A DNA stretch of 64,000 nt from Prevotellaceae bacterium (GCA_031263585.1 JAISFN010000129.1:25957-89956), one strand, 5' to 3'. Numbered from the stretch's first letter, positions 1 through 10,268 are shown. The notes: generated by a model not told the origin, from the letters alone. Program-made: numbers and translations.

Positions 1-291
1 CCCGAACACCGGCAAATGGTAACAGCCTCGCTCGATGGCCGTTCGGTTATCGGAGCCTTGCCTCTTCCTTTTTATAACTCCCAAAATCAAGGCAAAGTGG
101 TTGTGGTTGTAACAGTTGACCAAGAAGGCCGGGTAACAAAGGCTAATGCCCGTGCTCAAGGCTCTACGGTACAAGATGCAGCCTTATGGAAAGCAGCCGA
201 AGAAGCCGCCCTTAAAGCCCGCTTTAACGTAAAACGGGATGCTCCTGTATTTCAAACCGGAACAATCACCTATAACTTCGTTCTTAGATAA
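1..291 (+). CDS. TonB C-terminal domain protein, 3' end only
   Basis: The reading frame is open from base 1 to a TAA at 289-291, so only the last 96 codons are present and the start lies outside the window. The residues fit a TonB C-terminal fold: a beta-strand rich in valine (VVVVVTVDQEGRV), a helix starting WKAAEEAALKARF, and the closing strand GTITYNFVLR. In the TonB family this periplasmic domain contacts outer-membrane receptors and passes on energy from ExbB/ExbD. No ExbBD genes are visible. A weak hairpin follows the stop at about 300-324. Domain type is fairly secure; the role of the whole protein is not. Confidence 0.7.
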   Translation, partial: PEHRQMVTASLDGRSVIGALPLPFYNSQNQGKVVVVVTVDQEGRVTKANARAQGSTVQDAALWKAAEEAALKARFNVKRDAPVFQTGTITYNFVLR

Positions 292-483
292 ATATTCACT
301 TCCTCATAAAGAGGGAACAAGTATTTATTAACAACCTACTCATTTATTTTAATTAATTGATAATAATAATATTACAATTATAAGAAAACTGCTATACAAC
401 TTATTTTTATTTATCTTTAATTTACCTAGCATCCAATATTTATTACTAATTTTACATTTTATTTCAAATTCAACATTAAAAGC

Positions 484-1839
484 ATGTCAAAGGTAGTTAA
501 GATAAAAAAAGGGCTTGATATAAAGCTGAAAGGCTCGGCCGAGAAAGTTTTGGCAAAAGCCACAATTGCCGAAAGTTATGCTGTTAAACCAACCGATTTT
601 GCCGGGTTAATGCCTAAACTCGTAGTAAAACAAGGAGATCAAGTAAAAGTAGGAACACCTTTGTTTTTTGACAAGAATCGTCCCGAAATTATGTTTGTTT
701 CGCCTGTTAGCGGTACAGTTTCTGCTATCAATCGAGGAGAACGACGTAAATTGCTCGAAGTGGTTGTTACCCCCGGAACCGAGCAAGAATACGAAAAACA
801 TAATGTCGGCAATGCCGCATCACTAAATCGCGAAGAACTTATCGCATTAATGTTAAAAGGCGGCGTATGGCCGTTCATTAAGCAACGTCCTTATGGTATT
901 ATCGCAAATCCGTCCGATACACCGAAAGACATCTTCATATCAGGATTCGACACTGCCCCGCTGGGTGTTGATATGGACTTTATTTTAACTAATGAAGCCG
1001 AACATTTCCAAAAAGGTATTGATATATTGAAAAAACTTACCCCTAACAAAGTCCATTTAGGAGTAACTACCGGCAATGCCGCATCGGGGATACTGAAAAA
1101 AGTTAAAGGGGTAGAAAGTACAATATTTACAGGCCCCCACCCTGCGGGCAACGTAGGTGTGCACATTAATCATATCGCCCCTATTAATAAAGGCGAAATC
1201 GTATGGACAATCGACCCTCAATTAGTTGCCCTTTTAGGCCGCTTTTTTACTTCCGGCATATATAATGTTGAAAAAATTATTGCAGTTGCAGGGTCGGAAG
1301 TTAAACGTCCCCAGTATTTCCGCATAATTACCGGAGCCTCGCTAAAATGTATTGCCTATAATATTGCAAGCGAAAACAGCCCCCGTTATATAAGCGGGAA
1401 TGTGCTTACTGGAACAGAGCTTAGCGCCGACGGTTTTTTAGGTTTTTACGATAATATGATTAGCGTTATACCCGAAGGAAATCACCATGAACTTTTCGGG
1501 TGGGCTAAATTATTCCGTCCTAAAGTATTCAGCACTTCTCACGCATACTTGTCATTCTTAACGCCCAATAAAAAATATGCATTGGATACAAACCTGAATG
1601 GAGGCGAACGCGCTTTTGTTATGACAGGTCAATATGAAAAAGTATTACCAATGGATATTTATCCTGTATATCTGCTCAAAGCAATTTTAGCCGAAGATAT
1701 CGACAAAATGGAGCAACTGGGCATATACGAAGTTATAGAAGAAGATTTGGCTCTTTGTGAATTTGTTTGTACATCGAAAACCGAAGTACAGGCTATTTTA
1801 CGAAAAGGAATTGACTTGATGATTAAAGAGATGAGCTAA
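484..1839 (+). CDS. nqrA: Na+-translocating NADH:quinone reductase subunit A
   Basis: This 451-residue protein is the first gene of a complete nqrABCDEF set in the standard order. NqrA is the large soluble subunit on the cytoplasmic side of the sodium-pumping NADH:ubiquinone reductase and is implicated in quinone reduction. The N-terminus (IKKGLDIKLKG) and overall length match the family. The ATG at 484 follows a 192-bp AT-rich gap in which I found no consensus promoter. The gap to nqrB is 98 bp and contains a 12-bp palindrome. Function is secure from the family and from the intact operon around it. Confidence 0.97.
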   Translation: MSKVVKIKKGLDIKLKGSAEKVLAKATIAESYAVKPTDFAGLMPKLVVKQGDQVKVGTPLFFDKNRPEIMFVSPVSGTVSAINRGERRKLLEVVVTPGTEQEYEKHNVGNAASLNREELIALMLKGGVWPFIKQRPYGIIANPSDTPKDIFISGFDTAPLGVDMDFILTNEAEHFQKGIDILKKLTPNKVHLGVTTGNAASGILKKVKGVESTIFTGPHPAGNVGVHINHIAPINKGEIVWTIDPQLVALLGRFFTSGIYNVEKIIAVAGSEVKRPQYFRIITGASLKCIAYNIASENSPRYISGNVLTGTELSADGFLGFYDNMISVIPEGNHHELFGWAKLFRPKVFSTSHAYLSFLTPNKKYALDTNLNGGERAFVMTGQYEKVLPMDIYPVYLLKAILAEDIDKMEQLGIYEVIEEDLALCEFVCTSKTEVQAILRKGIDLMIKEMS

Positions 1840-1855
1840 CAATTGATGGTTGTTT

Positions 1856-1867
1856 ACGGATATCCGT
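1856..1867. repeat. Short perfect palindrome between nqrA and nqrB
   Basis: ACGGATATCCGT reads identically on both strands and sits 17 bp after the nqrA stop. It may be a small hairpin or protein site; no function can be assigned. Confidence 0.3.
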
Positions 1868-1937
1868 TAATTATTATTGATAAACAGGATGTAAACAATT
1901 ATCAGGCACTAATCAAAAATAATACAAAATATATAAT

Positions 1938-3140
1938 ATGAAAGCATTACGCAGATACCTTGACAAAATTAAGCCTACCTTTTCAAAAGGAGGCAAGTTG
2001 GGTATGTTTCATTCTACTTTCGATGCGTTTGAGTCCTTTATGTTTGTGCCGAACACGGTTACACACAAAGGTAGTCATATACGTGACGGTATCGACCTTA
2101 AACGTACAATGAGCGTGGTAGTTTTAGCCCTAATGCCTGCCCTACTTTTTGGTATGTGGAATACAGGGTACCAACACTTTATGTCGATGGGGCTTACCGA
2201 GCAAGTTAGTTTCTGGCAAACTTTCTGGTTTGGATTCTGGAAAGTCCTCCCGATTGTTATTGTTTCGTACGTAGTAGGCTTGGGTATCGAATTTGCCTTT
2301 GCCCAAAGCCGCGGACACGAAGTAAACGAGGGATTCCTTGTTACAGGGATGCTTATTCCCTTAATTATGCCTGTTGATGTTCCGCTATGGATAGTTGCTT
2401 TGGCTACTGCTTTTGCCGTTATTATCGGGAAAGAAGTATTTGGTGGAACAGGAATGAATGTCTGGAACCCGGCTTTGTTAGCCCGTGCTTTTGTCTTTTT
2501 CGCATATCCATCGCATATATCGGGCGATAAGGTATGGATTGCCAGCATGATAAAAGGCGAAGGTATAATCGACGGCTTTTCGGGAGCCACCCCTCTGGCT
2601 ATAGCCGCAAATGGAACAGGCGAAACTGGAGCCAATATGACTGTTGAAGCTTTACAGCAACAAATGCCAAGCGTTTACGATATGTTTATGGGTTTTATTC
2701 CCGGATCAATCGGCGAAACTTCAAAACTGGCTATTCTTCTTGGCGCTGCTATTTTACTTATAACCGGCATAGGAAGCTGGAGGATCATGTTAGCCACGGT
2801 TGTCGGGGGCTTAGGTATGGGTTACCTGTGTAATTTTTTGGCCGTTAACCCGTATATGGAGCTTCCCGCTTACTACCATTTGTTAATGGGTGGTTTCGCT
2901 TTCGGTGCTGTATTTATGGCTACCGATCCCGTATCAGCATCGCAAACCAACACCGGCAAATGGATATACGGGCTCTTGCTCGGTATTATGATTGTGATAA
3001 TCCGGATATTTAATCCGGCATACCCCGAAGGCGTGATGCTGGCTATTTTATTGATGAACACTTTTGCCCCGTTAATTGATTATTACGTAGTAGGAGCCAA
3101 TATAAACCGACGGCTTAAACGGACTAAAGTACAAGCTTAA
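1938..3140 (+). CDS. nqrB: Na+-translocating NADH:quinone reductase subunit B
   Basis: This is a 400-residue polytopic membrane subunit of Na+-NQR. It carries a covalently bound FMN in the family, attached to a threonine in an SGAT motif; here the motif reads DGFSGAT with the threonine at about residue 218. Multiple hydrophobic segments follow the soluble N-terminal stretch, and the family signature ATDPVSASQTNTGKW is present. The start is the ATG at 1938. nqrC begins 19 bp after the stop, consistent with co-transcription. An antisense open frame at 2075-2635 is only a coding shadow. Confidence 0.97.
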   Translation: MKALRRYLDKIKPTFSKGGKLGMFHSTFDAFESFMFVPNTVTHKGSHIRDGIDLKRTMSVVVLALMPALLFGMWNTGYQHFMSMGLTEQVSFWQTFWFGFWKVLPIVIVSYVVGLGIEFAFAQSRGHEVNEGFLVTGMLIPLIMPVDVPLWIVALATAFAVIIGKEVFGGTGMNVWNPALLARAFVFFAYPSHISGDKVWIASMIKGEGIIDGFSGATPLAIAANGTGETGANMTVEALQQQMPSVYDMFMGFIPGSIGETSKLAILLGAAILLITGIGSWRIMLATVVGGLGMGYLCNFLAVNPYMELPAYYHLLMGGFAFGAVFMATDPVSASQTNTGKWIYGLLLGIMIVIIRIFNPAYPEGVMLAILLMNTFAPLIDYYVVGANINRRLKRTKVQA

Positions 3141-3159
3141 CTGCAAAAAAATATTGATT

Positions 3160-4008
3160 ATGAATACAAATAGTAATACTTATACTGTAATATACTCTGC
3201 TATATTAGTTATTATTGTAGCAGCAGCTTTAGCTTTTGCAGCAGGCGCTTTGAAAGTTCCTCAGGAAAAAAATATCGAAATAGAAAAGAAAATGAACATA
3301 CTTATGTCGGTAGGCAAGGCGGCCGATGCAGCACAAGTTACCGATAAGAATGCTTATATAGAGGATGAATATAAAAAATATATTGTTGAAGAATACCTGG
3401 TAAATGTTAAAGGTGAAAAAGTTGAAGGTAATGCTTTTGCTACCGATTTAAAAGCTGAACTGCAAAAAACAAATCCCGATAACAGAACGCTGCCGGTGTT
3501 TGTATGTAGCGATAACGGGAAAACGCTGTATATCCTGCCTGTACGCGGAGCAGGGCTTTGGGGGGCTATATGGGGTTATATTTCGGTAGAAAATGATTTT
3601 AATACCGTTTTCGGAGCTAATTTCGACCATGTCGGCGAAACTCCGGGTCTGGGAGCCGAAATAGCTACTCCGGCTTTTCAAAAACAATTTGCCGGGAAAA
3701 AATTATACGATGCCGACAAATTCGTATCTGTCGAGATAATAAAGCCGGGGAGCGTCCCCGTAAATGAACATAATGTTGACGGTATATCGGGTGGTACAAT
3801 CACTAGTAAGGCTGTAGGAGCAATGTTATTCAATTGTTTATCGAACTATCAGGCTTTCTTTGCCAAACAAAAACGAAATCAACCATTATGTTTGGGAAAA
3901 ATGATAGTTGTTGAAGATGGTTTTATGGTAGAAAAAGATAGCATTACTGGCTATTATAAAGAAATAGACACTACAAATTATATTTTGATTGATAGGAGTA
4001 TACAATAG
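3160..4008 (+). CDS. nqrC: Na+-translocating NADH:quinone reductase subunit C
   Basis: NqrC is a membrane-anchored subunit with a second covalent FMN. One N-terminal helix (TVIYSAILVIIVAAALAFAA) anchors the protein and the remainder is extracytoplasmic. The flavinylation motif near the C-terminus reads DGISGGTITSK, with the FMN threonine at about residue 215; the more familiar form is SGAT, so one position differs but the acceptor threonine is kept. I chose the ATG at 3160 over the in-frame TTG six bases upstream. Covalent attachment normally needs an ApbE flavin transferase, and none is encoded in this window. Confidence 0.95.
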   Translation: MNTNSNTYTVIYSAILVIIVAAALAFAAGALKVPQEKNIEIEKKMNILMSVGKAADAAQVTDKNAYIEDEYKKYIVEEYLVNVKGEKVEGNAFATDLKAELQKTNPDNRTLPVFVCSDNGKTLYILPVRGAGLWGAIWGYISVENDFNTVFGANFDHVGETPGLGAEIATPAFQKQFAGKKLYDADKFVSVEIIKPGSVPVNEHNVDGISGGTITSKAVGAMLFNCLSNYQAFFAKQKRNQPLCLGKMIVVEDGFMVEKDSITGYYKEIDTTNYILIDRSIQ

Positions 4009-4031
4009 TTAGAAATAAAAAGTAATAAGAT

Positions 4032-4682
4032 ATGAGCCAAAAAGAACCTTTATTTTCAGCAAAAAACCTTAAGCTGTTTACCGAACCGTTTAACAATGGC
4101 AATCCGGTAACAGTATTGGTACTGGGTATTTGCTCGGCTTTGGCAGTAACGGTAAAGTTACAGCCCGCTATTGTTATGGGATTATCGGTTACCATTGTAA
4201 CCGGATTTTCAAGCTTTATAATATCATTGATGCGCAACACTATACCCAACCGTATCCGCATTATCGTACAGTTGGTTGTAGTTGCCGCGCTTGTAATTTT
4301 GGTTGATCAGGTGCTAAAAGCCTATGCATACGAAGTAAGTAAACAATTATCGGTATTTGTAGGGCTAATTATTACAAACTGTATAATTATGGGACGTATC
4401 GAGGCTTTTGCTTTAGGTAACAAACCTTTTCCTTCTTTAGTCGACGGATTGGGTAACGGAGCGGCATATGGTATGATATTGGTTATTGTAGCTTTCTTTC
4501 GCGAACTGTTAGGTTCGGGAACATTGTTAGGGTTCCAGATCATTCCGGAATCGTGGTATATTAAAAACGGTGGTTTTTACGAAAATAACGGATTAATGAT
4601 ATTACCGCCAATGGCACTTATTGTATTGGGAATTATTATATGGGTTCAACGCAGTTTTAACAAATCGTTGGTTGAAAAATAA
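4032..4682 (+). CDS. nqrD: Na+-translocating NADH:quinone reductase subunit D
   Basis: This 216-residue integral membrane protein of the NqrD/RnfE family has about six hydrophobic segments. With NqrE it forms an inverted-topology pair in the membrane part of the sodium pump; the family places an iron-sulfur centre between the two. The conserved [12 protein letters not shown] stretch contains the cysteine expected to be a ligand. It lies 23 bp after nqrC and 50 bp before nqrE, in the standard operon order, which separates it from RnfE. Confidence 0.96.
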   Translation: MSQKEPLFSAKNLKLFTEPFNNGNPVTVLVLGICSALAVTVKLQPAIVMGLSVTIVTGFSSFIISLMRNTIPNRIRIIVQLVVVAALVILVDQVLKAYAYEVSKQLSVFVGLIITNCIIMGRIEAFALGNKPFPSLVDGLGNGAAYGMILVIVAFFRELLGSGTLLGFQIIPESWYIKNGGFYENNGLMILPPMALIVLGIIIWVQRSFNKSLVEK

Positions 4683-4732
4683 TAAATCCTCGTTAATCTT
4701 TAATACATAAGGCTTTAAAATTTGAATAAATT

Positions 4733-5350
4733 ATGGAAAATTTAATCAGCATATTTGTCCGGTCAATTTTTGTTGACAATATGATATTCGCCTACTTCCT
4801 AGGTATGTGTTCGTATCTTGCTGTATCCAAGAATGTGAAAACAGCTTTAGGACTGGGCGTTGCAGTAGTGTTTGTAATTACCATTACTGTACCGGTAAAC
4901 TACCTTATTAATAAATATTTACTTGTTTCCGGCGCTTTATCATGGCTTGGTGAAAGTTATAACGATATAGACCTCAGTTTTCTCAGTTTCATCATTTTCA
5001 TCGCTGTTATCGCATGGATTGTGCAGGTAGTTGAAATGGTGGTCGAGAAATTTGCTCCGGTATTATACAACCAGTTGGGTATTTTCTTGCCACTTATTGC
5101 CGTTAACTGCGCTGTAATGGGTGTTTCGCTTTTCATGCAGGAACGTGAATATGCCAATGTGGGTGAAGTTACCGCATTTGGGTTCGGTTCGGGAATAGGC
5201 TGGATGCTGGCAATCGTAGGAATTGCCGCTATCCGCGAAAAAATGTCATACTCAAATGTACCGGCTCCGTTGCGCGGCTTAGGTATTACATTTATTGTAA
5301 CTGGCTTGATGGCTATCGCATTCATGAGCTTCTTGGGTATAACGATATAA
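4733..5350 (+). CDS. nqrE: Na+-translocating NADH:quinone reductase subunit E
   Basis: This 205-residue polytopic membrane protein of the NqrE/RnfA family is the partner of NqrD. The conserved segments [18 protein letters not shown] near the N-terminus and [12 protein letters not shown] in the second half carry the paired cysteines. Length and position (immediately before nqrF, 22 bp gap) are typical. The family role is electron transfer and Na+ translocation in the inner membrane. Confidence 0.96.
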   Translation: MENLISIFVRSIFVDNMIFAYFLGMCSYLAVSKNVKTALGLGVAVVFVITITVPVNYLINKYLLVSGALSWLGESYNDIDLSFLSFIIFIAVIAWIVQVVEMVVEKFAPVLYNQLGIFLPLIAVNCAVMGVSLFMQEREYANVGEVTAFGFGSGIGWMLAIVGIAAIREKMSYSNVPAPLRGLGITFIVTGLMAIAFMSFLGITI

Positions 5351-5372
5351 TTATAATCAGAAAGGAAAGACA

Positions 5373-6623
5373 ATGGAATCAACAACTATTATCATATTAG
5401 CCATTATCGTATTTTTAGTAATTATCTTACTGTTAGTAGGATTACTTTTATATGCCAAAACAAAGCTTTCGCCGTCGGGTTTGGTAAAAATGGACATTAA
5501 CGGAGATGAAAAAGAGCTTGAAGTACAGCCGGGTTCGTCGATACTGGCTACATTGGCCAACAATAAAATATTCCTTCCCTCGGCATGTGGCGGTGGCGGA
5601 ACTTGCGGCATGTGCAAATGCCAGGTTTTGGAAGGCGGCGGAACAATACTGCCTACCGAAACGGGATTTTTCACCCGCAAGCAACAACAAAACAACTGGC
5701 GTTTGGGGTGTCAGGTAAAAATAAAAGAAGATATCAAAATTCATGTTCCCGAAGAAGTTCTCGGTATCAAAAAATGGGAATGCGAAGTTGTATCAAACCG
5801 CAACGTGGCAACGTTCATTAAAGAATTTGTGGTTAAACTCCCCGAAGGTGAAATGTTGAACTTTAAGTCGGGTGGATACATCCAGATTGATATTCCCAAA
5901 TGCGAAGTGGATTATTCAAAAGATATTTTTGTTGAAGAAGAATTTCGCGAAGATTGGGATCAGATGAAAATCTGGGATTTGAAAATGCTTAATAACGAGG
6001 AAACATTCCGCGCTTACTCAATGGCCAACCATCCGGACGAAAACAACATCATTATGTTAAATATCCGTATTGCCACCCCACCCTGGGACAAGGCAAAAGC
6101 CGCTTTCATGAATGTTAATCCGGGAATATGCTCGTCATATATATTCGCGCGCAAACCGGACGACAAGGTAACCATTTCAGGGCCTTACGGCGAATTCTTC
6201 CTAAAAGATACCGACAACGAAATGATGTTTATCGGTGGTGGTGCGGGTATGGCACCCATGCGTTCGCACATTTTCCATTTGTTCCATACCCTGAAGACTA
6301 AACGCAAAGTAAGTTTCTGGTACGGAGCACGATCGAGACGCGAAATTTTCTACGAAGAAGATTTCAAGGCTATCGAGCGTGAATTCCCTAACTTTACATT
6401 CACCATTGCTTTATCAGAGCCTAAACCCGAAGATAACTGGACAGGCAAAGTGGGTTTTATTCACCAAGTTATTTACGACAGTTATCTGAAAGACCATGAA
6501 TCGCCCGAAGATATTGAATACTACATGTGCGGCCCTCCGATGATGAATGCGTCGGTTAATAAAATGCTTTATAACTTGGGCGTACCTGACGAAATGATAG
6601 CATTTGACGATTTCGGAAGCTAA
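5373..6623 (+). CDS. nqrF: Na+-translocating NADH:quinone reductase subunit F (NADH dehydrogenase)
   Basis: NqrF is the electron entry subunit. The 416-residue protein begins with one membrane helix (residues about 4-28). A ferredoxin-type 2Fe-2S domain follows, with cysteines in [13 protein letters not shown] and a fourth in RLGCQV. Next is a ferredoxin-reductase-type FAD domain (RAYSMAN) and an NADH domain ([12 protein letters not shown] and MCGPPMMN). It oxidises NADH and passes electrons through FAD and 2Fe-2S to the rest of the complex. It ends the operon and is followed within 32 bp by a hairpin terminator. Confidence 0.97.
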   Translation: MESTTIIILAIIVFLVIILLLVGLLLYAKTKLSPSGLVKMDINGDEKELEVQPGSSILATLANNKIFLPSACGGGGTCGMCKCQVLEGGGTILPTETGFFTRKQQQNNWRLGCQVKIKEDIKIHVPEEVLGIKKWECEVVSNRNVATFIKEFVVKLPEGEMLNFKSGGYIQIDIPKCEVDYSKDIFVEEEFREDWDQMKIWDLKMLNNEETFRAYSMANHPDENNIIMLNIRIATPPWDKAKAAFMNVNPGICSSYIFARKPDDKVTISGPYGEFFLKDTDNEMMFIGGGAGMAPMRSHIFHLFHTLKTKRKVSFWYGARSRREIFYEEDFKAIEREFPNFTFTIALSEPKPEDNWTGKVGFIHQVIYDSYLKDHESPEDIEYYMCGPPMMNASVNKMLYNLGVPDEMIAFDDFGS

Positions 6624-6654
6624 TAGTTCAGATTTTAAATTAATTCGATATATC

Positions 6655-6691
6655 AAAAAGACGGAAAGTAGCGATACCTTTCGTCTTTTTT
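6655..6691 (+). terminator. Rho-independent terminator of the nqr operon
   Basis: AAAAAGACGGAAAG pairs with CTTTCGTCTTTTT across a 9-nt loop with one bulged base, and ends in a T run. It lies 31 bp after the nqrF stop and before the helicase gene. Confidence 0.8.
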
Positions 6692-6749
6692 GTAACTTTA
6701 CAGCATACAGTATCAGGTAAATTATTAAAAAAATAATCGAAATATTATT

Positions 6750-9700
6750 ATGCTCACCACTGGCAAATTAACGGTTTACAAAGCATCGGCGGGGTCGGGA
6801 AAAACACACACGCTTGCACGCGAATATCTGAAACAGGCATTAAATGATGCCCGTAACCCATATTTATTCCGGTCGATACTGGCTGTAACTTTTACCAATA
6901 AAGCTACCGAGGAGATGAAAAGCCGCATTATCCGAACACTTAACGATTTAGCTCTGGGCAATAACGGAAATTTAAGTGCCGATATACAAGACGGATTAAA
7001 TATTGACCCGTACGAATTGCATGAACGCGCAAAAAAAGTGCGCTCGGCAATCCTGCACAATTACAGCCTCTTTTCGGTATCGACCATCGATGCGTTTTTT
7101 CAAAAAATTCTCCACGCTTTTGTGCGCGAGGTCGGTTTACGTCCCGGATTCAACCTCGAACTCGATACCAATCGCTTATTGGAAGAGGCTATTGAAAACC
7201 TCCTCAAAAGCACAAGCAACGATAAATCACTACGCAAGTGGCTGTTTACATTAATCGAAAACCGTATTGAAGAACGTTCATCATGGGATATACGCCCGAT
7301 ACTGATGAATTTGGGTAATACCGTTTTTAACGAACAGTTCCGCCGTTTTGACAATAGCTTCCACTCAAAAATAAGTGACAAAGGTTTCATGGAAAGTTAT
7401 GCAAAAAACCTTTATAAAGTTATTTCGACCTTCGAAAAAATGATGTATGAACTAGGCGTGTCAGCTCTTGGAATTATTAAAGAGGCAGGATTGGAAGTCA
7501 GCGATTTTAAGCAGGGAGCAAGAAGCTTTGCCAATTTTTTCATAAAAATAACTAAACGTAATTTTGAAAGTCCTAATACTTATGTACTTGATGCCATAAA
7601 CGGTATCGAAGGTTGGCTTACTAAAACTACAAAAAAACATAGTGAAATTGAAAGTATTTACCTTGACTTATCGCCGATACTAAAACAATCAGTGGAATAT
7701 ATGCAGGAAAACGCCCTGCAATATTTTACAGCCCGCGAAATAGCCCGCAAATTCCGCGAACTGGGCGTACTTGCCAATATCGACAAAATTATAAAAGATA
7801 TTGCAGGCGAAGAAAACCTGATGACTATCAGCGATTCGGCACATTTGTTGGGCACATTGATTAACGATTCCGACACTCCATTTGTGTACGAGCGTACCGG
7901 TAACCGTTACAAAAGTTTTATGATTGACGAGTTTCAGGACACTTCGGATACACAGTGGAAAAATTTCCGTCCGTTATTACACGATAGTTTGGCCGAAAAT
8001 CAATTCAGTATGGTAGTAGGTGATGTCAAGCAATCAATTTACCGTTGGCGCAACGGCGACTGGCGCATATTGGCTTACCGGTTAGAAAAGGATTTTAGCA
8101 GGTTCGGCCTTAACGAGGAGCATTTGAGTATCAACTGGCGCAGCAAGCCTATTATTATCGAGTTTAACAACAGCTTGTTCCAACTGTTTTCAGACCATAT
8201 GCAAACACGGTTCAACAAGACTATGGTTGAGAATACGAACGGTTTATCACCCGAAGAAGTGATTTCATTGGGAACAATTATCAAGAAGGCATATACCGAT
8301 ATTGTACAGCAGCCATCGCTCAAAACCAATGCTGGTGAGGGATATGTTTGCATCGACGTTGTACATGGCGAGGAAGAACAAAGCGCCACCGACAAGGTGT
8401 TGGAAAAACTGCCTTTACTTGTTGCCGATTTACAAGACAGAGGGTATGCCCCCAGCGATATTGCTATTTTAGTGCGCCGTCGCAAAGAGGGACAACAGGT
8501 TGCCAATTGCCTGTTATCCTATAAAAAAACATCGGGGGATACGAAACATTGCTTCGATGTGATTTCGCAAGATTCGCTATTCATTGCCAATTCGTTATCG
8601 GTACAAATTATTATTGCAGCCATGCGGATGGCCATTAACCCGAAAGATCCCGTTAATACCGCTTTTTTACAGTATCAGCTAATTCTACACAATAGCGATA
8701 ACCCATCTGCCCACACTATTTTTATTGAAAACCTGCCCGAAGAAGAATGGGTTTTCATCCGACATCTATCAAACTTATCCTTAAATCAGGCATTTGAGTC
8801 GTTAGTCCGGCATTATAAATTGAATGATAATACGGATGAGCTTCCGTTTCTACAGGAACTGCACGATATTGTGCTAACATTCTCGAACCGTAAACTATCC
8901 GACATATCTTCATTTATCGAGTGGTGGGACGATAAAGGAATTACTTCTACCTTGTCGCCTGGAGAAAATCAGCAGGCCATCAACATACTAACCATACATA
9001 AGTCGAAGGGACTACAATTTCCGGTAATTATCATGCCCCTTACTAATTGGGCTTTTGAACCTAAACTCGATACTACCATCTGGGTATCGCCGCAACATGA
9101 CCCGTTTAACGCCTTGCCTCACGTACCCGTTGCCTACGGAAAATCGTTACAAAATACGGAGTTTAATCCCGCTTACCTCAAAGAAAAAGCACAATCGTAT
9201 ATTGATAATATCAATTTATTATATGTAGCCTTTACCCGAGCTGAGAGTGAATTGTATATCTATATTCCCCATGCAAAAAAGGAAACAAAGTTTACATTAT
9301 CGCTTGTATTGCCGATCTTTTTAAAAATGTATACCGGCATAAATAACCCGTTTGAATTCGGAAAACTACAGGGGAGTAGCCAGGATGACGGGAGCTATAT
9401 AGAATTCGGTACAAAACAAGCTTACCAATCGCAAAAGAAAAGTTACAAAGGCTTCCATTTAGATATCTATCCGTCAAGCATATTCAAAGGCAAATTACGT
9501 TTGCATTACGATTCGGATGAGTATTTCAGTACCGAACCCCGAACCCCTATTCAACGCCGTAACTACGGTATTTTAATGCACCGCATTTTTGCCAAAATAA
9601 ATATTCTCGACGACTGCACTGCTGCAATAAACAGTTTATTTGAAGAAGGATTGATTGATAATAAGGACAAAGTAATACTCTCCCTAAAAGTGGAACAAGC

Positions 9701-9995
9701 CCTGCAATATCCAGTAGTAAGGCAATGGTTCGACGGCAGTTGGGACATCAAATCGGAGACAGGACTGCTCATTCCCGCCACTGGAAATAAAACATTCCTC
9801 ACCCAACGCCCCGACCGGGTTATGACCCGCAATGGTGAAACACTGGTCATCGACTACAAGTTCGGGTTAATTAAAGAAAAACGTTACAGCAAACAACTGA
9901 CCAATTATGTCAACCTGCTAAACCAGATGGGATATACCAACGTAAAAGCATACATCTGGTATGTCGACCTTGAAAAAGTGGAAGAAATCAGTTGA
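6750..9995 (+). CDS. UvrD/RecB-type helicase-nuclease (AddA-like)
   Basis: This is a 1081-residue superfamily 1A helicase with a C-terminal nuclease. Walker A is ASAGSGKT at residues 12-19 and motif Ia is VTFTNKATEEMK. Motif II is IDEFQDTSD near 392, motif III VGDVKQSIYRWR near 421, motif V TIHKSKGLQFP near 747, and motif VI YVAFTRAESEL near 825. A PD-(D/E)XK nuclease ends the protein, with PDRV near 1020 and VIDYKFG near 1033. This is the AddA/RecB layout used in double-strand-break end processing. The usual AddB partner is not next to it in this window. It may share a transcript with the small genes downstream. Confidence 0.88.
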   Translation: MLTTGKLTVYKASAGSGKTHTLAREYLKQALNDARNPYLFRSILAVTFTNKATEEMKSRIIRTLNDLALGNNGNLSADIQDGLNIDPYELHERAKKVRSAILHNYSLFSVSTIDAFFQKILHAFVREVGLRPGFNLELDTNRLLEEAIENLLKSTSNDKSLRKWLFTLIENRIEERSSWDIRPILMNLGNTVFNEQFRRFDNSFHSKISDKGFMESYAKNLYKVISTFEKMMYELGVSALGIIKEAGLEVSDFKQGARSFANFFIKITKRNFESPNTYVLDAINGIEGWLTKTTKKHSEIESIYLDLSPILKQSVEYMQENALQYFTAREIARKFRELGVLANIDKIIKDIAGEENLMTISDSAHLLGTLINDSDTPFVYERTGNRYKSFMIDEFQDTSDTQWKNFRPLLHDSLAENQFSMVVGDVKQSIYRWRNGDWRILAYRLEKDFSRFGLNEEHLSINWRSKPIIIEFNNSLFQLFSDHMQTRFNKTMVENTNGLSPEEVISLGTIIKKAYTDIVQQPSLKTNAGEGYVCIDVVHGEEEQSATDKVLEKLPLLVADLQDRGYAPSDIAILVRRRKEGQQVANCLLSYKKTSGDTKHCFDVISQDSLFIANSLSVQIIIAAMRMAINPKDPVNTAFLQYQLILHNSDNPSAHTIFIENLPEEEWVFIRHLSNLSLNQAFESLVRHYKLNDNTDELPFLQELHDIVLTFSNRKLSDISSFIEWWDDKGITSTLSPGENQQAINILTIHKSKGLQFPVIIMPLTNWAFEPKLDTTIWVSPQHDPFNALPHVPVAYGKSLQNTEFNPAYLKEKAQSYIDNINLLYVAFTRAESELYIYIPHAKKETKFTLSLVLPIFLKMYTGINNPFEFGKLQGSSQDDGSYIEFGTKQAYQSQKKSYKGFHLDIYPSSIFKGKLRLHYDSDEYFSTEPRTPIQRRNYGILMHRIFAKINILDDCTAAINSLFEEGLIDNKDKVILSLKVEQALQYPVVRQWFDGSWDIKSETGLLIPATGNKTFLTQRPDRVMTRNGETLVIDYKFGLIKEKRYSKQLTNYVNLLNQMGYTNVKAYIWYVDLEKVEEIS

Positions 9996-10004
9996 TGATT
10001 TTAA

Positions 10005-10036
10005 TTTGCACCCCCGATTTTTATCATCTATATTTG
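10005..10036 (+). promoter_or_regulatory. Bacteroidota-type promoter for the small membrane protein gene
   Basis: TTTG at 10005-10008 and TATATTTG at 10029-10036 (consensus TAnnTTTG) are separated by 20 nt, exactly the Bacteroides primary sigma spacing. The predicted start of transcription is close to 10043, about 11 nt before the ATG at 10054. Confidence 0.7.
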
Positions 10037-10053
10037 CAGTTTATAAACAAACC

Positions 10054-10239
10054 ATGAAAAAGTTTAAAGATTTATCGCTAAATATAAAGTTATTCATCGC
10101 ACTTATTATTGTTTTACTTATCGGCATACTATTGCGCTGGAATACAATTAAAAAAGATATTTTGCGCAGTTTTAATTTTTTCAGTAAAGATACTGAACAA
10201 ACCGGTAGTATAAGTACCGGCACACCTCAACAAAACTAA
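10054..10239 (+). CDS. Small single-helix membrane protein, unknown function
   Basis: This 61-residue protein has a lysine-rich N-terminus, one strong hydrophobic helix (LFIALIIVLLIGILL, about residues 13-28) and a polar Ser/Thr/Gln-rich tail. The ATG at 10054 is preferred because a consensus promoter ends 17 bp upstream; a longer in-frame start at 9961 would lie inside the helicase gene. The next gene starts 29 bp downstream, so the two are probably co-transcribed. I do not recognise a family and the function is unknown. Confidence 0.55.
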   Translation: MKKFKDLSLNIKLFIALIIVLLIGILLRWNTIKKDILRSFNFFSKDTEQTGSISTGTPQQN

Positions 10240-10268
10240 ATTACTTACAGCCCCCTAACAATATATTT

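Noticed and set aside
2075..2635. 186-codon open frame antisense to nqrB
   Set aside because: It lies wholly inside nqrB, has no family features and reads as a coding shadow of the codon bias.
8075..8506. 143-codon antisense frame in the helicase gene
   Set aside because: It overlaps conserved helicase motifs on the other strand and has no recognisable content.
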